A stretch of 64,000 nucleotides of DNA from Trichoplusia ni. Taxonomy: Eukaryota; Arthropoda; Insecta; Lepidoptera; Noctuidae. The stretch lies in the NCBI RefSeq assembly GCF_003590095.1, contig NC_039483.1:558001-622000 (forward strand), read 5' to 3'. Below are positions 24,291 to 36,503 of the stretch, one piece after another. Position numbers and translations under genes: made by a program. Positions within the stretch are counted from its first letter, which is position 1; the number at the start of each line of letters is the position of its first letter. The notes beneath the pieces are model-generated. The model was given only the letters and a program-made list of their open reading frames with translations, had not been told where the DNA came from and did not search any database.

Positions 24291-26327
24291 GAACGCCGAT
24301 TTCGTTCTGAATAAAACAAACAGATTTGCCGTAAACGATGTACAGATAAAGATAATTTTGATTACTTTTATAGACTTAACAGTAGTGACAATTTAATTTT
24401 GGTAAACCTAACTGGCCAAAAGTGATCCCAATTAATTTTGCGGTAACTCTACAATGTGCAACTGGACAAGGCAAATTTGGCATTAAAAATGAGTGCAAAA
24501 TCAAAATTTACCTTTTTCTAATTAAAAAATCAATGAGGTAATTATAGTTTTGTAAAATATTGTTTGATAGAAATATATTAATAAGTGGATATATTTTCTT
24601 AAAAATTGACAACTAAAAAGCCACAATATCTTTAAAAATGCATATCTACTTATTTTCGTAAAGTATTAAGCTTGGTTTATGAGTTAGACATACTACCTAC
24701 ATGTTCATACTCACCGACAAATTCCCGACTTTATGAAATGAAACTTGTACGTACGCCGGTGTAATTGGGACTTGGCGCAGTTACCTCATTATAAATTTAA
24801 AGATTCAGCTCATAGTTGCTAAAGGAAAACGGATAATAACTTTGAGAAGATTGCAATTTGAAGTTAACGTAACCCACTACACACACTCGTTGCCTTGAAA
24901 AGAGATTTAATAAATAAATAAATAAAGCATTCATTTCGGACAGGATCCATATAAGAGTTCGACATCAACGTCATTAATACGAGTACATCAAAATTTCAAA
25001 ATGCCACACACAGTAAAATTCATTATTAACATTGAAATTAATCTGCTAAAAATCCATTACTTCAAAATCCAATAATTAAATAAAATTAAAATTAAATACA
25101 ATAATTAATGAAAAATAGGAAAATGCAAAATTACTTCATACCTATTACATCTTAAAATTTTGCAATTTCAAATAGTGTCTTTATTAGCTTTCATTTTATA
25201 TTACAGATTTTATTATGAAAAATAAAAACGTAACCAAATTATGTTTTCAACCTCATTTTTGTTTACATTGTGGACACCGTTTTGAAAACTTTAATACTTA
25301 TATCACTACCATAACGTTGCAGAATTTAACTTGTCTTTTGGACTTGGCCACCAAAGAAATAGGCATACATACACACAATATGCTCAAAAAACAATACCTT
25401 CTGTCTGGTGCAGTCTGGTAAAAACAATTGAAATGCTCTTTAGAAGAGAGCGAATATACGTGTAGTGAATGGGATTGATAAAGGCGTGCTATTTGAAGGT
25501 AAAAGAATGAGTGAATGAACGAAATAAGGGCAACACGTGCAGGATTCTATCGTGAATGGAAAAGTAAAAGACAATACAAAAATATATTTTATTTGTTACT
25601 GATTTGAAATAAGAATACTGTCAACGATACCGTTAATTAAAAAAGGAACGAAAACTGTTGCTTTCGAATTTGATATTAATAATTAAATTTTATATTTGTT
25701 CTAGAATCTGTTTTTTTTAAATGTTGATTCGACTTTTGAATATTTGAAAGCGAGGCTAAACTCGAGGATTTTGTTTTTATTATTTTAAGGTTCTTTCAAT
25801 TTTATAAATAGAACGTACAAATAAATTATACTAATGTCAGCTAAAATTAAGAGTTCGATACTTCTTTAACATAAAACCACTAGAATATTTTTAAAGATAG
25901 ACAATGTAAATACAAAACTTTTAGTTACCAAACTGTTAATAGGCACAAGGGCTTGTGCAAACAGCCTTATCTTTATCTTTGAAAAGTAGAAAACATAAAA
26001 AAAAATTATTTCCATAAAATTTGAATGCATATTCACAGAAAACAGCAACACAAAGATAATTCAAGTCAAGGAAATTAATTATGAAACGAGAAAGGATAGC
26101 AGAACACATATCCCATACATATAACAAATCTGTACCCTTATTATATTAAGAACAATGGTAGGAAAATTATAATTATAACCCTTTTAGCGCTAACAATCAA
26201 CTGAGCATGTCTTATCTCATGTACAAGGGTCGCTTTCACCAAAAAGGGACCATCTGTTACTGTACATTTATCTAAACAAAATACAGATTTGACCTATTTA
26301 TATAAATAGATATCTTACACGATATTC

Positions 26328-26453
26328 TTACAACTCGTAGCTTTCTCGTAGAGTATCGGGTGGCGTAGCACTGCTACGAGGGTGTCGATGTTTTCGTAGC
26401 AGAAATTCTCGTAGACTTGTGGGATATTGTACATCCTTGGATATTTTAGGTAA
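26328..26453 (-). CDS. Candidate exon (weak, frame ambiguous)
   Basis: Two frames are open. One reads SLREFLLRKHRHPRSSATPP and stops at 26330-26328. The other reads VYENFCYENIDTLVAVLRHP with a possible donor GAGTT|GTAAGA, faintly MADF-like (IDTLVAVLRHPILYEK). G/C-ending codons are enriched. A 5' exon ending CATG|GTAAGT at about 26811 on the same strand could supply a start. Confidence 0.2.
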   Translation of the reverse strand, partial: LPKISKDVQYPTSLREFLLRKHRHPRSSATPPDTLRESYEL

Positions 26454-27308
26454 CTTTGTAATCGAAAACAATTATATATTGTTGTATTCTTGGCTGATTT
26501 CGATAAAATACGAGATAGTAGAGGGTTTTCAGGAAAAGAAATATATTCTAAATCCAATATTATTTTTTCTCGATTATTGATGTTTTTTAAGTAATTTTAT
26601 TCCTTTCTATTATGTTTCTTCAGCTATATGATTATTTCCATTGTTATTAGGTCAAGATAACGAAAAATGGTGTCAGCTCTACAAACTTAATTTGCCACAA
26701 ATCTATAATAATTCTAAAAAATCTATAAATAATTCTCTTCTTAAATGCAGAATTTCTCCATAATATACTTTAAATCCACGATTAAAAACAAAAAGCCCAT
26801 TTAAACTTACCATGACAATATAGAACCCCGATACTTGAAATCACGATAAGTGTTGTATCAGATACCTACATTATCGTGCAATCGTGAGGTAACGTCGGCC
26901 TTATGATCGCGATGTGATAGCTATCACGACAGTTACGATGGATGTTCAAGATACGGTAGATATTATATAATCATTTATGAAAGCGACAAATCTGGAAAAT
27001 CAAGTAATATTTTTTGTAGAGTATTTAGAATTTATTTTTGCCAATGGGATAAGAACAAAAGAAAACTTATATTTACTTAATATAATTTTTTATTTCATTA
27101 TTTCGGATCAGCTTCTAGTATCACCATAATTTAGTTTTTTCACCCGCACAAAGACAACTTACGCTCAGTGAGTTTTGCTGGTGAACTCAACCACTTGGCT
27201 TCTATCTTCTGGTCTTCGTAAAAACGAAATGTTTGAGAAAAATGCTCCTTCCTACATGTAAAAATATATCCAGCAATATGAATTTAGGGGCTATTTTTAT
27301 TATGCGAG

Positions 27309-27492
27309 AGTATAAATTTTACTCTATCGTAACGTCACAAGCTAAACGCACGTCCTAAACTTTAAAGCAGTTAATCTTTGTCAATTCTAGTTTTTCTGAA
27401 AAAGGAAAAAATACGTGTCTCATACTTTTCAATTATCTTTAAACTGAGGGACTAATGAGATTTTTTCTTTTTATACCCAGTCATCATCCCTA
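27309..27492 (+). repeat. Dispersed repeat pair, copy 1
   Basis: About 180 bases shared with 48846-49025: GAGTATAAATTTTAC, AACGTCACAAGC, CTAAACTTTAAAGCAGTTAA, AACTGAGGGACTAATGAGAT, TCATCATCCCTATTA. No coding frame. Confidence 0.6.
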
Positions 27493-28140
27493 TTACCTAC
27501 ACATATCATTAATAAAGGTTTTTAAAATACTCAATGAATTCACTAATAACCGTGAAAGCCTATTAACAAATACATTCAAAAGAATTGAAATTTACAATTT
27601 AGTTTGCGTGCAGCTTCCAATTTAAAATGATGAATTTCGCTTCAATTCATTTCAAATATAGATTGATTTCCAGATACCCAATTTGTTACCGAAAAAAAAT
27701 TACAAAAACACTATTATTTATATCGTACAGTCAGCAACAGCTAATACAATTCAATTTATAAAAAATACAAAATCAAAAAAGAGGCCTTACACCTAGTAAT
27801 TTAACACCCTGATATCAATTTAAATACTGGCTCATTTAAAATCAGACTATGTTAATAGACTTTTCTCTCCGACTGTACAAACATAACGTTTACTTACTAA
27901 AGACGCAAAGGGACCCGAAATCCTTACATACGTAACATATTCTTGCATAATTCCTTGTAAATTGATTCAGCCGTTTAGGCTAAAATACATACAAACAAAT
28001 ATAATCTGTTCGGGTTTACCTTCGAGAGTAATCGGATTACGGGATTCTTACCTTCCTCGTATGAATAATTCTCGAAATCTATTAAAACATAAACGTAGTG
28101 TTTTGCCTTTTATGTGAGGAGTTTTATCGTTTTATCTTTT

Positions 28141-28310
28141 TTGGGTTCCGTACCCAGAGGGTAAAAACGGAATCCTAATTCTGAGGCCCGAGTGTCTGTC
28201 TGTCAATCACCAGTCTGTATCGCATGAACCGTTACAACTAGAGAGTTGAGGTATCCACAAATGAGGCATTTCTGGTGACGCTATAACTACGATTTAAAAA
28301 TAATAATTGT
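28141..28310 (+). repeat. GGGTTCCGTACCC-family repeat, 5' half
   Basis: GGGTTCCGTACCCAGAGGGT, then GTCTGTCTGTCAATCACCAG, TATCGCATGAACCGTTACAA and GACGCTATAACTACGATTTA. Confidence 0.55.
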
Positions 28311-28354
28311 ACAACTTGATCGATCACAGATTCAGGACTCCTGCAATCCTTGTA

Positions 28355-28628
28355 CTTATTGGTTGGTACCAGTTAACCATAACCAGTTCCACCGTGTTTC
28401 GAAAAGCACGTTAAATTGTGTAGCCTTGCTGTTATTAACAAAGCTTTGACAGTCGTGAGGGACTAGAAAGTCTGACAAAACGTCTTACTAAAGGGTATCG
28501 TGTAGTCCAGGGTCGAGGAGATCAGACAAGCAATCGCGCCTTGTAAAACACAAGCATTTGGCTACATCTGGTTACCTAGGAAATCGACCCCAACATGCAA
28601 AAAAGAGGCTAAGATGATGATGATTATT
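28355..28628 (+). repeat. GGAAGCCGACCCCAAC-family tail with (GAT)n
   Basis: CGATCACAGATTCAGG and CACGTTAAATTGTGTAGCC upstream, then AAATCGACCCCAACATGC, then GATGATGATGATTATT. Same layout as 5935-6187. Confidence 0.5.
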
Positions 28629-28886
28629 GAATATCGCTAGACCTACTATAAATTCACAATGATTATTCAGTTAAAATGTATATAAAAACTTGTCAAACTT
28701 GACACAACACGTAACAGGTGTTACACTGCGATATCGGCCCGGAATCGACTCGTGACTCAAATGTAAATATTGATTCTAAACACGACGCAGACAACGTTTT
28801 GCTACTACGCTGTCATACAATGTTTATTAAGCGAGTTGAAATGTATGGACTGTTAGTTTCTGCCGCTAGCTCTATTCGCTAGACTG

Positions 28887-28933
28887 GATCGAATCGCAAA
28901 AAACGAAAACGTCTAATTTTTTGCGATTCGATC
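28887..28933. repeat. Perfect 17-bp inverted repeat
   Basis: GATCGAATCGCAAAAAA (28887-28903) and TTTTTTGCGATTCGATC (28917-28933) with a 13-base spacer. Confidence 0.7.
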
Positions 28934-28999
28934 ATACCTAGAGTTTTAGTTAACTTCGTCGTGGTATCTTTAGGGTTCTATGTATTATATGCATGTACA

Positions 29000-29300
29000 A
29001 GGTGCCGGGTTGATCCTAACACAAGCAAGTAGCAATGTATAACTCCCGGACGCCGTAAACATAGGCCTGCCAAAGGTCAGTGATGAGTAGCTCACCGCCC
29101 GATCAGGACCACGCTCATGTCAAAGAGAAGTCAGCAAGCAGTTGAGCCCATTAGGGCTGATGCATGCTGGGACAGCGGAATTATCCTAAAGGGCTGCCGA
29201 GGCCCCAATACACGAAGGAAAACGAAAGGTTCATAGGTTTTAGTCAGTAGAAGTCTGACACTCCCATCCACTTACCCCAAAGTTGATGGAGTCATTTGAT
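29000..29300 (-). repeat. Longer relative of the TGACTAAA repeat
   Basis: Shares three landmarks in order with 46980-47215 and extends farther left (GGTGCCGGGTTGATCCTAAC, AACATAGGCCTGCCAAAGGT). The coding origin is unclear. Confidence 0.45.
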
Positions 29301-29473
29301 GAAACCACTGACAAACGGCGAAGGAAAACATCGTGAAGAAACTCTATATCATTATATTGGAATAAAAGACAGCTATTAAATTAAATTTCTACATCGCATT
29401 TCATCAAACTCAGTAGCCAAAGTTCGTCGTAAACGCAACGTTTTATTTCAAACATCAGCTCGTATATTTTCAG

Positions 29474-29511
29474 GATGAACTCAGTACGGGGACACGACAG
29501 TTCAGTTTGAG
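29474..29511 (+). other. Candidate 38-base exon with strong splice sites
   Basis: GTATATTTTCAG|G...TTTGAG|GTAAGAAA. Only one phase is open (DELSTGTRQFSL). Both splice sites are strong for this AT-rich region; partner exons are unknown. Confidence 0.25.
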
Positions 29512-29519
29512 GTAAGAAA

Positions 29520-31060
29520 TAACATTTTCCAGTCGTTGACTCCGAAATACGAGTATAAGTTGACAGTTATTCCGAAGGAAAATATTGTTACAAACTACTG
29601 CTTCCATTCTCGTATCCTATAAAATAGTGGTTTTATACAGATCTTGCATAGACTTATTGACTTTGAACTTTTGAAATAAAATGTATGGAGCTTAAAAATA
29701 TTGGGTATTGAATTTGAGTATTGGTTGCAAGTGAAGTCGTTTTTTGTATTTATTTGTGATCTATTGATTAGGATTTAAATTATTATATATTTATGCAAAA
29801 ATGTTGTACTGTATATGTGTTGTATTGTTGTGTCATTTTGAAAACAATTGATTTCATAATAAAACTCAAACATTTGATTAAAACTTTTCACTGTCCTGTG
29901 AGTCAGCGGTCGCTGAAGATTAAATTCCATAAAGTAAAAAGTATCACTTTACATACTTCATCATTTTCCTAAAACCTTGTCAAACCACTTCAGAGTTGAG
30001 ATTTTCAGACCATCAGTCCTGTGTCCCATGCGTTTTAATACAGCATTTCATAATCAACATTTTAGCGTCACATATTAGAACAAACCCACAGAGAGTACTT
30101 TTTACTTTTTTATTGAACGACGTACATTGCGCAAACACAAACAACACAACTTGTTCAGTTCAATTAATTACTTCGGAATGGCGAGTCACTCTGTAAATAT
30201 CAGCTTCCAATACATTTCCCAAATGACCGGTTGATCATTTTTTATCCTGACGGAGTACAAGGAAAATTGACACAGTTTTTGTCCATTTGGGACACTAATA
30301 GAAAATTGGAGCGAACCCAACTAAAGGCCGGAACGAAAGTTTTTATGGACAATTTCATCACAAAAACTTGTAAACGCCGAATAATGAACGCTCTCACCCC
30401 ATTCCGTATGAGCATTTGGGGCTTGCTAAAGAAATATTGATTTATGAATGTTTTTTGAGCCCCAAAGGAGTGTTTTGTGATTCGGAGTTGTACTTACCTA
30501 TATAAGTATGTTTTTATTGCGGCGTAGCGTGAAGTCAACACAGGTTTGAGTAAAGGTAAAATGTTTTAATGTTTATAAGGTTTAAGTGCTTTGTTAGATA
30601 TGGCACTTGTTTGTCTTCACAACCATTTTTTTTATATTTATTTACGTATCTCATATATATTACTGGAAATTTAGTTTCAAGACATAGTGAACACAAAATC
30701 TCTTAATTGTAGAGACAGTTATTATAAATTACTTATGAACTTTAGTTTTATTTAAACCATACTGCGTAAAGGAATTTAAATAACGGAAAAATAACTTACT
30801 ATAGAAATAATTATATGAAGAAAATTCGTCATCCAAGTTAAGGTTCTTCAAAACTTCTGAGGTACGAAATATTAAAAAAAACATGGCAAATTGACAAGCC
30901 ATGGTTTTTAAGTAGCTAATACTCCATCCTTATAAATTATCCATATAACGTTTACTGAAATTGAATCCCACCTACAAACAACACATACATCGTATTTAAC
31001 TACGCATAGACTACTTTCAAAAAGTTTCGTATCCCAAGAATCCATTTTAGAACAGACTCA
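29520..31060. other. No gene supported
   Basis: A 69-codon plus-strand frame at 30231-30440 (DGVQGKLTQFLSIWDTNRK) has no splice or family support. Otherwise AT-rich. Confidence 0.4.
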
Positions 31061-31369
31061 GAAAAAAAGCATTTGACGACACGCGTCGCCATTGCGCCAA
31101 TGACAATCAATTAGAAAGTGTTAGCCAAAAGTCATATGCCGCATACAGCGTCAGGCCCTACGTTTCGCCACTAGTCTGATACTGTTCTCATAGTACAGGT
31201 CTCCAACAAAAGTATTTAAATACACAATCACAGTCGCAAGCTAAACAAAATCAAATAAAATACCTTAGTTATAAGGCCCGGAAACAACGTAGACTAAACA
31301 CCGGAAAACCGTTGAAAAGTTGAGGAAAAACAAAATAAAGATCGTTTTCAACACTTTTTACTGTTTGTT

Positions 31370-31515
31370 TTTTTTATGGTTCCTCAAGGGTAACAATGGA
31401 ACCCTAAGCCTGCCTCCATCCAGGCCATTTCATGAAATTTCTTGTGCCTACCTAAAAAAATATTTCTTACTTAACCGATCTGTTTTTATAGCCTCTGACT
31501 TTCACTTGATCGGTT
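31370..31515 (+). repeat. GGGTTCCGTACCC-family repeat, collapsed
   Basis: ATGGTTCCTCAAGGGTAACA at the left and GACTTTCACTTGATCGGTTT at the right match the two ends of the family; the middle is largely deleted. A 112-residue open frame over it is repeat-derived. Confidence 0.4.
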
Positions 31516-32142
31516 TTGATTCATCTGATTTTCTTCAACGACTTCCTATGCTGACAACACCAAGGCGTAGCGATGCAGCGCACAACATAACTCTACAGGC
31601 CGCCTTCACCATTTTTCGAGACCACTCCTTAATCCTAGTTAACATTTTTCACCTGTAAATAACGTGACAACACCAATCCAATGCATTTAAATGTTCGCAT
31701 TTGTGTGTGTTGAGGGTTATTACCGTAAGTTAACGCGAGTTAAGCTGCTTTATCGGAATTGGGTTAGGTTGCCTGTTTACTGAGGTGTAACGCGTGACTT
31801 ATCGCGATTAAGGCTGTGATAACGAGATTATTGCTGTAGCTGTCTTATCGATAACCGAATGTTGGAATCGATGGAATGGTTTATTGAATTTGATGAGTGC
31901 TACCCGTTTCTATGGTTATATCGCGGCATTTTAGTAATGAACACGTATATCGTTTAAGACTGCGTTGAAGCATTGGTGTAAATAAGTTATTCAGTAATTT
32001 TAAAAGAAAAACACTTTAGTTTTCAACAAAATTAAAATGTTGAGTTTTCTTTTATTCCATTCAATTTATTTTTATTCTGTTATTTTCAAAATAATAATTA
32101 AATAACTAATACCAAAGCGACTTTTTTTGGTAAACCAGTGGA

Positions 32143-32240
32143 GTCTATATAGAAGAGAGCGGGTTTAGTGTCACTTTACTGACTAAACTTAAACCGCCGA
32201 ATAATATCATCCGCGTCTTTAAGTCGTCACACAATACCAA
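32143..32240 (+). repeat. Repeat with ACTTTACTGACTAAAC core
   Basis: TTTAGTGTCACTTTACTGAC, AACTTAAACCGCCGAATAAT, CATCCGCGTCTTTAAGTCG; the order matches 22640-22800. Confidence 0.45.
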
Positions 32241-33079
32241 TGCGACCTATTACTTAAAATCTTAAAAAAAAAAACTCTTTCACATACATCTAATGTACCA
32301 ACACCGAATCTGTATCAATTTCCACATCAACACACAAAGACTAAGACACAGCTCAAGTAACGTACAGATCAAGATTTCAATATACGTGAGCTAAGCTCAG
32401 TGCTATCCAACGGAATCCATATCGTCCTCGCTAATCTGCCGCCCTAGTACTCCGAGCAAAACAAACGACAGCGCTAAAAAGTATAAAAGATTCCTAACAC
32501 AGAAAATTGGCCAGCTACAAAATGTTGACTTTTAATTAAGGATACCCGACAAAGGAATTCCAACCTTATAATTGAGATGCATGGTCTTGAAATTGTTTGA
32601 CTGGTTTATTTCTAATCAGTTCTGAGGTTTTAGGATCGGTCGGTATGAAGTGATTACGAAGAATTATTAACTTAGTTGTTACTACGTGTTTACTCTTCGA
32701 TGGCTCAATTTATAGTGGATTTTCTATTTATATCTATTTTGGATAGACATTGCTATTACTTAGCTTCTCTTATTTTTTTAGAATAGTCTCAACACACATA
32801 ACTTTTGTTATCGTAAGATTATGGATAATTAGAAAATACGCGTCATTCAGCCATTTTATTTGTACACTCTCTTTTTCTTAGATTTGATTTCTATAACTAA
32901 CTTAAGATACAAAGAACAATAAATAACCACTTAGAAATATCAGAATAGTACTTAACAAAGTTTAACATCGCCATATCAAATCATTTTCAAAACCTTAACA
33001 TAATAACTACAAATCATCCGAATTCATGGTGAATTGAATAGCATAATAGATATCTGCTTCGAATCATCTCGGTTCAGAA

Positions 33080-33195
33080 CGCCTACCACCATATTTCAAA
33101 GTAAAATTATTGTAGGTGTGGAAGCGGGACAGAGCGCTACACAATGTAGAGCGGCATCTCCCTTCCACAACAGAGTATGAGGTTCTTTAAGATGG
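33080..33195. mobile_element. Short hairpin element (GTGGAAGCGGGACAGAGCG family)
   Basis: The centre forms a stem between GTGGAAGCGGGACAGAGCGC and GCGGCATCTCCCTTCCAC around CTACACAATGTAGA. The outer ends CTACCACCATATTTCAAAG and CTTTAAGATGGTGGGAG also pair. About 115 bases in total. No coding content. Confidence 0.55.
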
Positions 33196-33463
33196 TGGGA
33201 GAGACCGGAGGTCGCTTTGTCTATATTCGATTCCTGACAGGAAATAAATTCCCTTATCATTTCATTGTTTTCCCGTATAGAGGGGAAGGGCGTGTATGCT
33301 TATTGATGGGTTCCTACTACGTCTTATTTGGATACCTTAAAAGTACTTCTCAATATTTATTGGAAGGTTTTCTTTTCTATGGCAATAGAGTTTGGGCTGA
33401 CTCCGATTGTTTTAAATACTAATTCTGTGGATCAACAAAAGGGTAAAAAGCGTGTTAGGCATC

Positions 33464-33538
33464 ACTGTTGTAACGTTTTGAAAGTGCCTGGAGAACGGCC
33501 TATTTGAAATAAAACCTTTGATTTTGTTTTTTGATTTT
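33464..33538 (+). repeat. LINE-type 3' tail (GCCTGGAGAACGGCCTA)
   Basis: TTGTAACGTTTTGAAAGTGC, CTGGAGAACGGCCTATTTGA, then AATAAAACCTTTGATTTTG. Confidence 0.5.
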
Positions 33539-33969
33539 AGACTTGAGAATTGGGGGTTCCGTATAAACAGGCTAAAGTTAGTTAAGCTAAAGTGAAGTAA
33601 AGATTTAATAAAGAAATTTGCCAAAAAATAATAATTACCTATCAAATTTATAACCGTAGCTAAACTTCGACGGTATTACCATCAAAGATGAACCTTGGAC
33701 TTAAACAACCATATTAACATAAATCACGTGACAAGTTAATTAATGACCAAAACACTACTGACATAGCCAAATACTTAAGAATAGCAAAATCCGCACATAA
33801 GTTTCGTAATGAATGCAGTAATTGTGATAATAGCCGGCCATTGAGCGCAGATCTCTAATAAATTAGCCTTTCAGAGAGAATGTCTTAACTTCAGATGTTT
33901 TGCGAATCGGGATATGAATCTTACTATTGTTTGTTGTTAAAATTTTCATGTACTTACAAATTTATTCAC

Positions 33970-34080
33970 TTCGGCCCTACCATGATATCTCAAAGCAGAT
34001 TTTTAGTTTTAGTGGGAAAGAGATGGAGCTATATAGGGGAATAGTTGTGACTCCCTTCCACAGCGGTAAATGTCGTTTTA
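33970..34080. repeat. Short hairpin element, degraded
   Basis: CCCTACCATGATATCTCAAA as the outer end, GGGAAAGAGATGGAGCTATA and GACTCCCTTCCACAGC in the core. Confidence 0.35.
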
Positions 34081-34471
34081 AAAATGTTTTTTGGGCCTTT
34101 TAGTATAAGTAGAAGTTTATGAAATGAAACTGCTAATGAGATGATGTTAGATTCGGCTACATGGCCTCAAGTTTAATTAAAAGGTATGTTTTGAAGGAGT
34201 ATTTGTTTTAACTTTATACTCAATGTTATTGTTTGTAAATTTTAACAACAAACATTCCATCAATGTTTTGTTCTTTCGAAATTTGCCACAATTTACTTTA
34301 TCTGTAGTTGTTTAGGATTTTATCAAAATATGCCGTTTATTTATATCCCGAATAATAATGAGTAAATTATTAAACTTTCTAATTTTAAATTTTGGTCATG
34401 TTTTTTAGTCTCATTCAAAAATATACATTCGTAAACCTAAATTAATAACAAATAACTACTTACCATATTTT

Positions 34472-34700
34472 GATAGTAACTGTCGTGAGAATGATTCATC
34501 ATTAAATGATGTAACGGTTTACTCACGCGTATTTATCGGGGTAGCCCGACTCGTTTCGGACCCAACCGGAGTCCTTAATCAGTTCGACTCGCGATCCCGC
34601 CGCGTCTGCTCATGATTAAGGACTCCGGTTGGGTCCGAAGCTAGTCGGACTACCCCGATAATTACGCGTGAGGAAACCGTTACATCATTTAATACTTACC
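34472..34700. mobile_element. Foldback element, same family
   Basis: GATAGTAACTGTCGTGAGAA, then ATGTAACGGTTTACTCACGC, loop with CGCGATCCCGCCGCG, then the reverse arm ending CCGTTACATCATTTAAT. It is a palindrome of about 185 bases with a few mismatches. Confidence 0.7.
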
Positions 34701-34744
34701 GTATTTTTAAAATTCTGCTTCAGTGTTCGAATCTGGGCGCTTTC

Positions 34745-34868
34745 TATTGTAATCTGACATTCGAAAAGATCGGCGAGCAGCCGAAGGTAGATAATCTCGA
34801 TGGCTTGCAATTGGGAATGCCTATGTCCAGCAGTGGACGAATATGGGCTGATGATGATGATGATGATA
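34745..34868 (+). mobile_element. LINE 3' end with (GAT)n tail
   Basis: The frame ending at TGA 34849-34851 reads WLAIGNAYVQQWTNMG, followed by GATGATGATGATGATGAT. This is the YVQQWT..G terminus and trinucleotide tail of a lepidopteran LINE. It is 5'-truncated and directly follows a foldback element at 34472-34700. Confidence 0.6.
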
Positions 34869-35373
34869 ATTCATAAAGTTATTCACAGCCTAATTTTAAT
34901 AAATGAATTTTGATTTGCGACCTCCTGTTCCTGTACCTACTAAGTTTTTCTTAACAGAATTGCTACCTTCGTCCAAGCGAGACAGCACTTTAGTTGTATA
35001 AGCGAGATGGCGCTATATCCGTGGATTGTATATATCAAAACTTATTTTAAAAGCTCATAGTACAGGGGCTGTTTGGTTAATATTCCACACAGATTATAAA
35101 CGATTCATTAACCTCAAATTGCTTGCGGTCACTTGCAGGGAAATATTCATGAAAAATTAAGTCAGGCAATTTACAATATTACCAGGCTGCTTCTTCCCGG
35201 TTGTGTTTATTTTGCGATATATATCCTGTTCTCTAGTAAGGTAAATTAATGAGTACAATTAAATATTATCATTTTGTGCATGTAGAATTATGTAAATAGG
35301 TATGTGGACCGTGATATTGTAGTAACGTGAGTTACATAAATACGAATCAATAGCCGTCTTTATTTTATTTTGT

Positions 35374-35614
35374 ACTAGCTGTTGCCCGCGACTTCGTCTG
35401 CGTGGTTAGAAGATATAAGTTATGACTTTTTCTTCGCTCCTATTGGTCGCAGCGAGATGATATATAGCCTAAAACCTCTCTCGATGAATGGTCTATTAAA
35501 CACAAAAATATTTTTTCAATTTGAACCAGTAGTTCCTGAGATTAGCGCGTTCAAACAAACAAACAAACAAACTCTTCAGCTTTATATATTAGTATAAGTA
35601 TATTAGTATATAGA
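35374..35614 (+). repeat. GCCCGCGACTTCGTC-family repeat
   Basis: Same boundaries as 8074-8338: ACTAGCTGTTGCCCGCGACT to TATTAGTATATAGAT. The middle is shorter. Confidence 0.6.
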
Positions 35615-36039
35615 TGCCAACGATATCTTCGCTACGTTTCATCGATTTTTAATTTCTCGCGCGGAGATTTTAATATTACGATAACTCATTACCTATTCAC
35701 TTTTTTGGTGTAGTGTAAAAGGCAATTTTGTTCTATATTACATGTATAATATATCTAACTTATTTATTTGGATAAGGATTAATACTGTATTGTTAAAAAT
35801 AGGTTCGTAAATAACCCATAATTTTACCGTATTAAGAAAACACATAAAAATGGTTATTGTGGGTTATCCTTGGAAGATAGACATATACCACTGCGGACTT
35901 TTTTGTAGATTTATTAAAGAGGTACAAACCCGCCATACATAGTTTTGTTGTAACTCAAAAGGTTTTGGCAGCGTTCTCGAGGAAAGCTCTCGAATGGCTT
36001 AATTTTTTCCGACATGTTTAACTAATATCGTTGTAATAT

Positions 36040-36216
36040 TGTCAGTTTACACAAAACCTAAACTTATTATACACTAAAACCTTCCTCAAGAATTGCTCTA
36101 TCTATTGTTGAAAACCGCATCAAAATCCGTTGCGTAGTTTTAAAGATTTAAGCGTTCATAGGGACATACAACATGATGACAGAAAAAGCGACTTTGTTTT
36201 ATACTATGTAGTGAAG
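36040..36216 (+). repeat. Dispersed repeat (CCGCATCAAAATCCGTTGCG family)
   Basis: Landmarks: CCTTCCTCAAGAATTGCTCT, CCGCATCAAAATCCGTTGCG, AAAAAGCGACTTTGTTTTAT. The family is recalled from moth genomes; only one copy is seen here. Confidence 0.45.
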
Positions 36217-36296
36217 ATGGCCACACGAGATCAATGAAGATGCCATGCCATCTTCTAAAAAGTTTATCTTTTAAAAAGTTTATAATATTTAGAGAG

Positions 36297-36503
36297 AAAT
36301 TCAATAAAATATTAACGTAAAATAATTCGGGGATTAACGCGACTAACGAGCAAACCTGCTCGTGTCCACGGCCGGCGTAACCTAGTCACAACGTCGGGCT
36401 AATCAAAGGTAAAATTCGCGTTAGTCCGGTATTCTTTGATGTTAATATAATACAATTATGCAACGCAAAAGTTTAAACGTAAGTAAATTCAATAAAATAT
36501 TAA
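36297..36503. repeat. Small inverted-repeat element flanked by 19-bp direct repeats
   Basis: AAATTCAATAAAATATTAA occurs at 36297-36315 and again at 36485-36503. Between them the ends ATATTAACGTAAAATAATTC (from 36309) and, reverse-complemented, ATATTAACATCAAAGAATAC (to about 36451) pair imperfectly through TAACGCGA. The interior is GC-rich (GTCCACGGCCGGCGTAACC). Confidence 0.45.
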
